The translations under genes and the position numbers were made by a program. DNA of 64,000 nt from Flectonema sp. DT1601 (taxonomy: Eukaryota > Euglenozoa > Diplonemea > Diplonemida > Diplonemidae). This document shows, one piece after another, positions 39,781-49,700 of the stretch (position 1 is its first letter; each line of letters begins with the position of its first letter). The stretch spans positions 62,001-126,000 of the forward strand of contig OZ025861.1 of NCBI GenBank assembly GCA_964019425.1. The letters are read 5' to 3'. The notes beneath the pieces were generated by a model. The model saw only the letters and a program-made list of their open reading frames with translations. It searched no databases and had not been told where the DNA came from.

Positions 39781-41064
39781 TTATATAACAATCTTGCTGA
39801 TGTATTCTCGAAACCTACTCGCGTAGTCGGGAGGAGGAACAGCAGATATTGCCCTTCGATCATATTTTATACCTTTGAAGAAATTCTCACTTTTCTTAAA
39901 CGAAGTGTATTCTTGTAAAATATCAATCACTCCTGCATAGTAAATTATTCCTCTGTATCCTGGACCACCACCTTCTGAAAGCATGCCACCATCATCTGCA
40001 TTAAGACAACTCTCGTCCGAGTATGTAAATATTGGAGGTGACGAAGGATGGTTTCTATTCCCTGGTCTGTGAATACCCAATAAGAATGAATAATCCATGA
40101 TACCGCAGTGCTCTAAGAAATGAGAATCCCTATTTAATTGGTTCAGTAAAATTTGTTTTCGAACCGGTCCGATATAAATCAACTGCTTAATGTCCAAATC
40201 TTTCATAATATTCTCACCAGGTTCTGCTAACCGTCCTACTGTTGAACCTTTCAGGTCGTAGATTTCGTTTATTTTGTTTTTTGTATCGAACACGTTATTC
40301 ATTATAATGTAAGTTCTCTTATCGCTGCTTCCTTTTGGTACTACGGAATAATGGCCTAAGAATCTAGGTAATGTCGTATGAGGGTTATTTCTTATATGAT
40401 GGTAGTATAGATGTAGAATTTTTCTTAAAAATTTTGATTCATTGTGTGTCATGCTCTTAACGACATAAGTCTTACCAACAAAGTACAGATGAGCTGAACT
40501 TTTCCCTGCTCCAGACGGATTCCATTCAGTATTTGAAAGAACTGATAGGTACTCGGTGGCATCAACGCCTAGGAATTCTCGTATGTGTCGATAACACATA
40601 GGAGAATATCCAGTAAATTTAAATTTATATTTATCTTCAGGTTTGTTGAATGTGATTGGTGCTTTGTAGGTAAAGTCAACTTTCGGATCTAAAAATCTCA
40701 TTTTTCCAGCTGGGCTTATAGACTTTATACTTCTATCAAGTCCCTTTTTCATACATATCATATACAGTCGCAGCTCGTCGTCCATGTTCTTTCGACCATC
40801 AGATTTAATTTCTTTCACAATTCTTGTGTTAGAGAATCTTTCTTTATTTTCTTCTACTTGCATGCTCTCAGATCGTTCAACAACTGGATTGAATGCAACT
40901 CTCTTTTGATGACTTGTTTCAATGTCTGGAGGTGCGGTAACAACATCAGAGCTACCTGCTACAATAACACCCCTGCCGATGGAATCACTCATTCCTTTTG
41001 GTACGACCAACGGCGTTGCTTGAGGAAGCTCATCACTACCAACCCATCCAGTTGCGGTTGCCAT
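39781..41064 (-). CDS. Phosphatidylinositol-phosphate kinase (PIP4K/PIP5K family)
   Basis: A 427-residue protein ending in TAA. Conserved PIPK features run in order: GKSSAHLYFVGKTYVVKSM (glycine-rich ATP loop and a lysine), IMNNVF, EIYDLKGSTVGR, GIMDYSFLLGIH (catalytic Asp of the MDYSLL motif), IYYAGVIDILQEYTSFKKSE, and near the C-terminus SAVPPPDYASRFREY. Together they cover a whole kinase domain from about 110. The product phosphorylates phosphatidylinositol phosphates, making PI(4,5)P2 or a related lipid at membranes; substrate choice depends on the activation loop and cannot be assigned. The start MATATG is used because a pyrimidine tract and CAG lie just above it; an ATG-like start 45 bases upstream would add a false signal peptide read from the splice signal. 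Confidence 0.92.
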   Translation of the reverse strand: MATATGWVGSDELPQATPLVVPKGMSDSIGRGVIVAGSSDVVTAPPDIETSHQKRVAFNPVVERSESMQVEENKERFSNTRIVKEIKSDGRKNMDDELRLYMICMKKGLDRSIKSISPAGKMRFLDPKVDFTYKAPITFNKPEDKYKFKFTGYSPMCYRHIREFLGVDATEYLSVLSNTEWNPSGAGKSSAHLYFVGKTYVVKSMTHNESKFLRKILHLYYHHIRNNPHTTLPRFLGHYSVVPKGSSDKRTYIIMNNVFDTKNKINEIYDLKGSTVGRLAEPGENIMKDLDIKQLIYIGPVRKQILLNQLNRDSHFLEHCGIMDYSFLLGIHRPGNRNHPSSPPIFTYSDESCLNADDGGMLSEGGGPGYRGIIYYAGVIDILQEYTSFKKSENFFKGIKYDRRAISAVPPPDYASRFREYISKIVI

Positions 41065-41072
41065 GTTGTGGG

Positions 41073-41104
41073 CTGCCAAACAAGGTAATAATATTAAAAA
41101 AAAA
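41073..41104 (-). promoter_or_regulatory. Probable trans-splice acceptor of PIP kinase gene
   Basis: Minus strand has T10, then ATTACCTTGTTTGGCAG; AG 8 nt above the ATG at 41064. Confidence 0.6.
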
Positions 41105-41469
41105 ATCACCTGAACACTACCAACTTCATCAAATATTCTCTGATGTGTAATTTTATCCTTTTAAGAGAAAAAAAAGGGGGGAGAAATTTAGAATTTAGTG
41201 ATTAACCAGATCTCTGAAGTGGTTCTCAAAACAAAATACAAACACAAAAAATACCTGTGACATCAGAAACAGTAATGAACACACATGACACTGTTAGTCC
41301 AGAGGTTCTTCACCTCAGTAGAAGGGTAAAAAACAGATTAATTGTTGTGGTGGGATCGCCTCAAAGCAATCGAAGTTCGCTTTTCGTTTGAACGCCAAAG
41401 AGAACTTTTTCAATATTCTCAATTCATCCAATGAAACGACAAGACTGTTGTTCAAAATTAGAGAGTATT
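41076..41469. other. Short intergenic region between PDE and PIP kinase genes
   Basis: Besides the PIP kinase splice signal it contains only AT-rich sequence with short A runs. The frames at 41315-41594 on either strand have no recognisable content. Confidence 0.5.
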
Positions 41470-42696
41470 TCACTCTTTTTCCTTTTCTTTTTGTTTCCAA
41501 GACTCGATGTTGTTTTTTAAATTATCAACACAAACAGACAATTCAGGGAAGAATTCAGCATTTATTTGATACAAAGGAAGACACAGGAATTTAATAAAGC
41601 CTTGTTGTTCCTTCTCAACTACTGCTGTTCGCTCCATCATTGGATCGATTGGAAGATTTCCTTCCCTTTCACGGTCACCTTGGCGGTAGAATTCTTCTTG
41701 GACTAATGGACCCCACTTTTGAGAGATTTCAAACGATCTTGATTCGTTATTCAAATCAGACATCATCATTAAATTTTTAAGAACTGTTAATCTATGAGAA
41801 GCATTGTCCCAATTAATTCCAGTTCCTTGTAAATCTGACAATCCTTGATAGTGTACTTTATGTTTAGATACATCAGTGGCTAGTATGAGCTCAATTACAA
41901 TCTCTCTGAACTTTCTCTTCGCCTGAGTCCCACTCAAATTCCCGACCATATTACAAGAAGCATGCGACAAAATATCAAAAGTACAGCTACAGTGATAATT
42001 TTCAAGAATACTAACATCATTATAACGCATTGCCAGTGGGGTCATTGCGTTTTTTTGATAAGTGTTATTAAGCCCTGGGTGTCCAACATCATGGCAATAA
42101 CAAGCAACTAAAAGAGCGAGTATTTCAGTTGCTTCTAGTTTAGTGTTAAGACCACATTTATCTAATAAAAAATAAGCATGTTGGGTAACCGCAAACGCGT
42201 GCTTAAAATTGTGAAAAGGAACGCTGTCGCAGTAATTTTCTTTCACCACCATTAAGAAGGTTTTCAAAGTCGTTGATGCAATGTTTAATTCCTGAGTTAC
42301 GTTTTTAAATATCTGTTCAAGACAGAGAAGAAGCGTTTGGTCATCATAATCAAAGACACAAAACTCTAAGCTCTTTAACGCATTGTTTTCTAAGATCGAT
42401 GTTGGAACACCACCTTCTGGCCAAGCATCTTGCACTTTCACTACCTGCGTATCAACTTTAACAGCGAATGCTACAGCGCTGATGTAGGTATGTAGATCTT
42501 GTGGTTGTGATGTAACGACACGTGCCTGTTTTTTTTTTTTTTTTTTTGTTATTATTTTCTTTTTTTTTTTACAATATCTCGTTCAATAACAGAGATTGGA
42601 CCTTCCCTTTCGCACGAGATATCATACCAAGATAGCTTCAACGACGTCAGGTAACGTTGCACGCCTCATATACTCAAACTCTTCATCTTGGTTCAT
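41470..42696 (-). CDS. 3',5'-cyclic-nucleotide phosphodiesterase, two exons
   Basis: Exons 42696-42628 and 42525-41470 join in phase 0 to 374 residues ending in TGA. The class I PDE catalytic domain covers most of the protein: PFHNFKHAFAVTQHAYFLL (His128 and His132, the HN--HA motif), ACYCHDVGHPGLNNTYQ (metal-binding HD----H--NN) and LMMMSDLNNESRSFEIS (the later metal-binding Asp), then a C-terminal helix with GFIKFLCLPLYQ. The enzyme hydrolyses cAMP and/or cGMP. There is no GAF or membrane domain, so it is a short form. The first exon, MNQDEEFEYMRR, is small; without the intron the frame would lack an ATG. The preceding gene, MUS81-like, ends about 190 bases upstream of this gene's leader. 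Confidence 0.92.
42526..42627 (-). other. PDE intron (102 nt)
   Basis: Donor GTATGA; ends with AACA, a run of about 17 A, then CAG. Phase 0. Confidence 0.85.
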
Positions 42697-42708
42697 GTTT
42701 AGTGTTGG

Positions 42709-42735
42709 CTGTGAAATTATTATGAAAACAATTGA
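42709..42735 (-). promoter_or_regulatory. Probable trans-splice acceptor of PDE gene
   Basis: Minus strand TTGTTTTCATAATAATTTCACAG; AG 13 nt above the ATG at 42696. Contrast with the same gene's A-tract cis-intron. Confidence 0.5.
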
Positions 42736-42900
42736 GAAGGTGAATCTGGTGTATAATCTAGTCGAGGCATTGTGAGAACTTGATAAGTGAAATAATATTA
42801 TCGGAAGAAATGTACACCACGTCTTTTTTTCTTTTTTGACAGCAAAAGTAACTACCTTCGCAGTAATAATAAATAAGTAAAGAATAATAATCCTCAACTA

Positions 42901-45900
42901 TCACTTAAGAGTATAAAAGGATCTGAAAATGGCAGAACTAACGCTGTCCCCGATGAATCGAATTTTTGAAGTTCGTGAGGAAGTGAGTGGGATAGTGCTT
43001 AGAGAGAGCTCAGCTGCTGCAGGACGACCTGCAGTGACCAACTGAGAGAAAGTGTTATAAAGAGAAGCAGGAGTTGAGTGTACCTGAGCAATAGCACATG
43101 CGGCATCAGGACCAACACCACGAATACACGACAATTGAAGAGGAAATATATTATCACGAGTTGTGTTTTGTGTTGCCGTTCTAGCAGATTGAGACCAGTC
43201 GCAGTATGACAACTGCTCTCCCTGACGAGGTTCTACTTCAGACCCTCCCCCCAGAAAGGGTGGAGGCACTGGAGCACCCTCTCCAAGAACGCCACTACAT
43301 TTAACAATATGAGCGTGCATTGCAACAAGAAAGCTAATGCTACCTGTGAAATTCTTTGTTTGAATTACAGAAAGACCATCAAACAAACTCGTAGTCAGCA
43401 TAGCTGTATCAAGAGAAGCTGCTGGTAGCTTTCGTTGATTCTTAGACTCACCTTCCAAGAGGTAAATAGGACGTTTTAATCCACAGCTAATCATTCTCCT
43501 CTTTTGATCATTATATCGACCTGAGACAATACTAGAGGCCAAGTCCCATGACTGCTTTCTCTCAATTATGATGTCCAACATAATTTCAGAAGTTGGTATT
43601 CCTTTAAACCTTTTGATCCACAAGAAGTCACCAATCTCTAATTGTCTTCTCTCACATGTTACTCCGCTCTCTTTTAGTTTTGAATAGAACTTCTCTCTGT
43701 CGCCGTCTTTTCTCTCTCTGGTGTCAATTAGTAACACGTATTCCTCATCATTCTGAGAGTCGTTAATTTGACGCTTTTTAACTACTTTATCGCCTTTGTA
43801 ATCTCTCCAGTCAACTCGTTTTCTTTGTGGTGGAGCGGGTGAGAATTGGGTTTTTGAAGTACCCCGCTTAGCGACAGGAGGTAACACGCTTTCTGGTTGC
43901 TGAAGTGATGCTGTGTCGTCAGTTATGTTTGTAGTGTTATTTAACGTCGGAGAAGAATCATAAGAATCAATCGTGTCAGGAACACTATTTGGAAACTCGA
44001 CGTCATTACTCTGTTCAGGCATCTGACTGTAATAAAAGTGTTCAAACCCAGTAGGTAACTCGACATTAGATTCAGCTGAGTCAGCAACTTCTTCTTCTTC
44101 TTCATCTTCAGGTTTACCGTCACTAGAAGACTCATCAAGCCATGCGATTGCTTTATTAAAACTAGAGTTACTATCACTGTCAGAATCGATAATCTCTTCA
44201 ACTTTCCTTCTCTTTAAAATATCTGTTTCTTGTGGGTAGTCTGTTGATCTTTTAATTTGATTTGACTCCTCCAATAAAGTAACATCAGATTCTTCGACTG
44301 CAGTGAAGGAAGACATCAAACTTCTATTCGCTGTTAGTGTTGTAGGTTCAGGTAAGGCCGGTTGAATTATTTGATTACCTTTCGAAACCATTTCATCAGC
44401 CTTACGACAGCTATCAGGTAAAGGTCTTAACACCTGTTGAGATTCTGGTGAAAAGAAATTTTTCGACTGTTTTATTTTTGAAGTACTCTGAACACAATCG
44501 TTAGATTCGAAATCCTGAAGTGATTTTTGCAACGCAAGTCTCGTAAGACGTTCTTCCTCTTCCAAGGTTTGAGGAACAGAGACGGCCTGCAGCGATAATT
44601 TTATAGCTTCCTGCAATCTACTTTCAGAGTCACATGGCGACCCCACAGCTGCTAACGATTTTTGAGGTTTAAATTTTGGAGTGACCACCTCATCGGATTT
44701 TGGAGTCGTTAGTGTTGCTTTCGACTTGTGCTCATCCTCCTCCTCTCTGTGAGATAAAGGAGGAGATTGTTTGTATTCCGTTGAGTATTTCTTCAAGTCC
44801 CCTTCTGTCTCAACTATATTGGGATTGTTGCTGTTAGCCTTCGAATCATCGACTGCTAACCGCGACTGCGGAAGTGAAAATGTATTTCTGGTCTTTAAGT
44901 CTGTTGAATTGCTACAAGTCGATTCGTATTTTTTTAATATTCTTTCTGGTGTAATCATTACGTCATGGTGACTTCTTGGATCAACAACCTGAGGAGTGTC
45001 TCTTGACAAGTCTACCGAGTAACGAGAAGGTGTAGCACCCGATTTGATTTTTGTGTTTGTAATTATTTGATGCGGAGTAGTGGAGCTCGGCCGTCCTGTT
45101 GAAGACTTCACTTCATCAGGTACCTGATTTCTGTATAAAGATTTGCTATTACACCCGACAGTGTAATCATTCTGATGATTGAGTGACGACGTCATTTCAG
45201 TGCTACACTCGAACCGATTCAAAGATGAATGTGTTCCTTCCAATTTAATAAGTTTACTTCTATACTTTAGATCTGCTATGTTACCATCTCTATTTTGGAT
45301 TGGATAACGAGATGATTGACTACTAACAGAAGTAGAGATATCAGTGGTAGTGGTAGTGGATACCACTCCTTCAACATTAGGGGAATCATTATCGCAATAC
45401 TTTGATCCAAATTTCGACAGGTCCAAATCTGAAAAGTCATCCGGATCCCTGTGAGTGAGTTGATCCTCAGATTGATAAGAGACGTCTTCGCGTCCTTTTG
45501 TTTGTTGATTTGTTATAACGGCGGTGATGTGTTCTGCGAATTCATATCCAAATTCCGTCAGACGATACGAATTACCTCCACAAAGCTCAACAATGTTCTG
45601 TTTAACTAACGTAGAATGAAGACTATGAGCTCCTCCTTGATACCATTGTTGTGGTCCATCTCTAGACTTTTGAGACTGAGTTTGAGTAAGTTTAGCCTTT
45701 GTGTGAACTTGCGCAGAGCGAAACAATTCCGCGTGAGAAATTGGAGAAGTCTGTTTGTGTAATGTAATCATGAAAGCGTAACTAGCAGAACCAATACGAA
45801 TACGAGGATACTTTCCATTATTTGATAAATCTTGATGTTTTCTATCACTGCTTGGCCTGTTGCGGGCAGGAGTTGCAGTCGTTTGTTGACCTCCCTGACG

Positions 45901-46383
45901 AACGGGAGTTTGAACCCCAACACCGCTGCTGTCAACATTGGAAGAATCCGATGACTGTGCTGTCCCTACTCCAATCCCTGAAGTGATTAGCCTTTCAATG
46001 ATTTCAGACTTATTACCAGACACTGAAAGGGATGATGCTTTACACTTAGCTCGAAGTTCAGTTAGTTTCAGCGTTGATAAGGTTCTTTGAGTAGTAGTGG
46101 TTACGGCAGTCGCATGTTGTGATAACAGCTCGTATGCTGAGTCAATACTTTCGGTTTGAATGTTAATATCTGGAGCATTGGCTTTATCAGATCTCAAGAA
46201 ATTACAAATTTTATCTGCCAACCAATCTCCTATTCCAGTCAGATCTCTAGCATCTGGTCCCTCCAGTCGTAAGGGATACTTTTCAATTGATGTGATCGCT
46301 TTTCGAATTGCCTTCTTTCGAATGGGATCCTCGAAACCTTTCGTAAGGTCCTTCAAATAATTAACGATATCTGCATTCGCCAT
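42901..46383 (-). CDS. MUS81-like structure-specific endonuclease subunit
   Basis: A single 1,160-codon frame ending in TGA. Order: N-terminal helix-hairpin-helix (1-70; KKAIRKAITSIEKYPLRLEG); a SAP-like motif (about 100-135; LKLTELRAKCKASSLSVSG); winged helix (about 205-290; ending SYRLTEFGYEFAEHI); a long disordered region with two UIM-like helices near 590-630 (LQEAIKLSLQA, LALQKSLQDFE); the ERCC4 nuclease (about 878-1010) with LIDTRER, GDFLW and ERKQSWD; and a C-terminal HhH region. The ERK---D residues (941-947) are intact, so it should be catalytic. MUS81 cuts branched DNA in recombination and fork repair, normally with EME1. It is about twice the usual length because of the middle region. 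Start: the ATG is directly preceded by GTGTAG. Confidence 0.9.
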   Translation of the reverse strand: MANADIVNYLKDLTKGFEDPIRKKAIRKAITSIEKYPLRLEGPDARDLTGIGDWLADKICNFLRSDKANAPDINIQTESIDSAYELLSQHATAVTTTTQRTLSTLKLTELRAKCKASSLSVSGNKSEIIERLITSGIGVGTAQSSDSSNVDSSGVGVQTPVRQGGQQTTATPARNRPSSDRKHQDLSNNGKYPRIRIGSASYAFMITLHKQTSPISHAELFRSAQVHTKAKLTQTQSQKSRDGPQQWYQGGAHSLHSTLVKQNIVELCGGNSYRLTEFGYEFAEHITAVITNQQTKGREDVSYQSEDQLTHRDPDDFSDLDLSKFGSKYCDNDSPNVEGVVSTTTTTDISTSVSSQSSRYPIQNRDGNIADLKYRSKLIKLEGTHSSLNRFECSTEMTSSLNHQNDYTVGCNSKSLYRNQVPDEVKSSTGRPSSTTPHQIITNTKIKSGATPSRYSVDLSRDTPQVVDPRSHHDVMITPERILKKYESTCSNSTDLKTRNTFSLPQSRLAVDDSKANSNNPNIVETEGDLKKYSTEYKQSPPLSHREEEDEHKSKATLTTPKSDEVVTPKFKPQKSLAAVGSPCDSESRLQEAIKLSLQAVSVPQTLEEEERLTRLALQKSLQDFESNDCVQSTSKIKQSKNFFSPESQQVLRPLPDSCRKADEMVSKGNQIIQPALPEPTTLTANRSLMSSFTAVEESDVTLLEESNQIKRSTDYPQETDILKRRKVEEIIDSDSDSNSSFNKAIAWLDESSSDGKPEDEEEEEVADSAESNVELPTGFEHFYYSQMPEQSNDVEFPNSVPDTIDSYDSSPTLNNTTNITDDTASLQQPESVLPPVAKRGTSKTQFSPAPPQRKRVDWRDYKGDKVVKKRQINDSQNDEEYVLLIDTRERKDGDREKFYSKLKESGVTCERRQLEIGDFLWIKRFKGIPTSEIMLDIIIERKQSWDLASSIVSGRYNDQKRRMISCGLKRPIYLLEGESKNQRKLPAASLDTAMLTTSLFDGLSVIQTKNFTGSISFLVAMHAHIVKCSGVLGEGAPVPPPFLGGGSEVEPRQGEQLSYCDWSQSARTATQNTTRDNIFPLQLSCIRGVGPDAACAIAQVHSTPASLYNTFSQLVTAGRPAAAELSLSTIPLTSSRTSKIRFIGDSVSSAIFRSFYTLK

Positions 46384-46772
46384 CTACACAGCAACCACTT
46401 TGTGTTACATTCCTGTTATGAGATTTGATTTGAGTGTTAAGTATATCACCAGCCGTATTAACAACAAAATCAACAGAAAACAACATCCCCTTCTGTACAA
46501 AAAAAGAAAAAAAATAACACGAAATATAAATAAACATGTGAACACAATTGTTAATATAAATGAAAGATGGTATTCCGTGTTTAGATTACACGACTTGAGA
46601 TTAAATATGAAATAATATTATTAAAAAGAGTGAGAAAGTTTTTCTCCTTTTTTTTTTTTTTTTTACTTTTTTAGATGAGAGATTTTGAATTTTTTTTTTT
46701 TTTTTTTTGTAAATTTTAAAAAAAAAAAAAAAATCCACAAAAAAAAAAAAAAAAAACACATCCCTTTTACAA
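46384..46772. other. AT-rich intergenic region
   Basis: T18, T19, A14 and A18 class runs at 46650-46756. The frame at 46400-46615 (plus) has no recognisable content. It holds the MUS81-like gene's splice signals and the 3' UTR of the repeat-rich UBA-like gene. Confidence 0.5.
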
Positions 46773-49700
46773 CTAGGCACACGTCATACTGTTGGATTCA
46801 ACAAGACGTAGTGCAGTAGCTGCTGCTTTTGCAGTGTCACCATTGTGATTAATTAGTAGTTGACGAGCATCATTAGCAGAATGCCCTGCCCCAATTACTG
46901 ACAACAGAAGATCAACTTTGTCATCAGTTTGGTTGTTTATTAACTTTTCGGTTACCTGTTGGAGTTTTCCAGTAGTGGAATCTTCATGAAATGTGACGAC
47001 CTCCTCAAGTGATCCATACTCTTTCAGGACACTCTCTGCTTCAGGTGCTGTACGAGCTCCAAAGAAGGCAGCGTTCTCAAGGATGTAGTTAATAGCTGCT
47101 TCCTTCCTTTGCTTTGCTTCTTCTTCAGTGGAAGGTGCTTTAGCTGTTTTGGAGTTGATACTTTTCAGTAGATCTTTCTGTTTGTGAATAACGTCTTTGG
47201 ATGGCGGCTGTGATTTCGGAAGGACGTCTCCCTTCCAGTTTTCATGAGATTGGACGAGTTCTTCAAAAGATCCGAATTCTGAATAAACTACTTCCGCTTC
47301 TGATGTTGAACTCACCGCAAAGAAAGATGAATTCTCCATAATGAAACTAACAGCTGCTTCCTTTCGTAGCCGTGCTTCTTCCTCAGACGATGTTACTTGA
47401 GATTCGTTAGCCAGTTTGCAGTTAATATTCCTTATCAGGTCACTCTGTTTGTGAATAATTCCCTCCCTTGTGTTCTGTTGTTGCTTTGATTTGTTATTTA
47501 AATCTCGACAGCGACAGTCCTCATGAAACTTAATAATTTCTTCAAGTGACCCGTACTCAGTAAGAATTGACTCCGCTTCTGTTGTAGAAGTTGCTGAGAA
47601 GAACTTTTTATTGACTAATATATAGTTTATAGCTGCTTCTCGTCTTTGTTGTGCTTCTTCTTGTGACGACTGTGTTTGAGAACTTTTTGTTTGTTTAGAA
47701 TTGATGTTTTTAATCAGATCATTCTGATTGTGAATTATGTCTTTCGGATGTTTTGGTTGCTTTAATTTTGATTTTGAGAATGATGTTCCCCGACAGTGTT
47801 CTTGAAAACTGACAAGTTCTTCAAACGATTCGTACTCAGAAAGTACTACTTGCGCTTCTGTTGTAGAATGCGCTGCGAAAAACGCTGCGTTTTCGAGGAT
47901 GTAGTTCACAGCTGCTCTCTGTTTTTGCTGCATTTCCTCCTTTTCAGAAGGTACACTGGCACTCCGTAATGAAACTTTACTGTGAATGGTCTTCAACTGT
48001 ACTTCTTTAGAATTATGTTCCTTTTGATGATCTTCTTGAAACTTAACAACTTCCTCAAGTGACCCGTAATCTGATAATACAGCCTTCGCTTCTTGTGTGG
48101 ATTTTACTCCAAAAAACATCGAATTCTGAAGAATGAAGTCAAGCGCAGCTTCTTCTCGCTGTTGACGCTGCTGCTCAGCTGTAAGAGGGATTCGAGCTTT
48201 TTGTTTTATCTCAATGGTATCGGAGAGCCGTTGCCAGCTGTGTAAAGAACGGTGTTTGCAGGACACAACATTCTGATTTGACTCCCCCAAAGGGATAGCA
48301 GTTTGATTTCTAGTTTTGTGAGATGACAAGAACGAATCCAAAGAACCGAATGCTTTGATTATATTTTCTGCATTATCTCTGGTAGTGATTCCGTACTCTG
48401 TGGAGTTTTCCCAAAGGAAACTTACTGCTAATTGGAATTCAAATTGTAATTTCATCTCCTGTCTCACAACTACACTTGAAGGAGGATTCCTCATTGCGTA
48501 TTCCCAATGGTGAGTCACAACGTGTTTTATGAGATCAAAATCTTCGAGACCAACCGAAAGAGAGTAATTCAACAACAACGACCCAAGCAATCCCCTTCTC
48601 TCAGAATACTCTGGAACAGAATTATGAATAAAACTAGATAAGGACATGGCTTCTGTGACATATCGATGCATTCTTCCTACTGCTAAATCACAATTAGGAG
48701 ATGGTGGTGCGCAATCAGAGTTGTTGTTATACAAACAGCTAAACGTCTGAGTGTCTTCTTTAATTTCTATTAACTTTTTGTATGAAGAAGTTGTAAATAT
48801 TTCTGACTGGTCAGACCACATGCCTTGACAGTTTGTGAAATCACTTTCTTCTAAGAGAGAGAGCATTTCATCTAATTGAGAGACGTCATCTTCTTCAGCA
48901 CTTTCCTTTATATTTTCTAGTACTGACTCAGAGATCTCATCCATCACCAAATCTGTAATTAATTTAATATCGTTGTTGTGTTGTATAACTTCAAGTTCTG
49001 AATGGTTGTTACCGTTGGGAGGTACATCATTTCTTTGAATCTTTGGTCGCTTGAGTTGATTATTAGCTTCTGGAGACTCTCTTTTAACAGATCTACTTGT
49101 TGGCAGATTGCTGACTCTATCAGCGGATTCCGTTGACTGCTTAAGTTGGTCATCAACTTGACTGCAACGCTGTCTTTTAATTTTAGTTACTGTCGAGGAA
49201 CAGTTATCTGATAGTTGAGATCGTTGTTGTGGCACATCCGACCTGTACTCTGATTGCGTGATTACCTCATCACAACCAACTAGAGAGGTTTCGTTACTAT
49301 TGTCACACTTCAATATCTCTTTGTGGGTATCGATGGGATGTTTGGATTTAATTAAATGGGTTTTTGACTCAACAGCGTCGTATCGAATGTTTGTTAGTCT
49401 GCTTTCAGTTATTAATTCATCAGATGAAATCACCTCAATCTGATTATCTACGTTGTTGTTGTTGTTGTTGTTGTTGTTGGTGTTGTTACTATTCTCAGAC
49501 TGAATGACTTCAACTAAATTTTTAATTGGTACTGATGGTTGTTGTTGATTAGTTTCTGATGTTTGAGTTTTTAACTTCGTAGCCTCACAGTCATCTTCAC
49601 ACAAGGATTCACTAGTGATTGCATTGGTGTTCGTAGTTTTTCCCGTTTGAGTTTGTTCTGTTAGAGTAGTGAGAGCATTCTGTGAATGAACTTCATCAGC

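Noticed and set aside
41065..41109. Signal peptide on the PIP kinase
   Set aside because: The hydrophobic residues come from reading the T-tract and AG above the real ATG at 41064.
42697..42897. Separate small membrane protein upstream of the PDE
   Set aside because: Its only credible part is the short PDE exon 1 at 42628-42696; the rest is a translated pyrimidine-rich leader.
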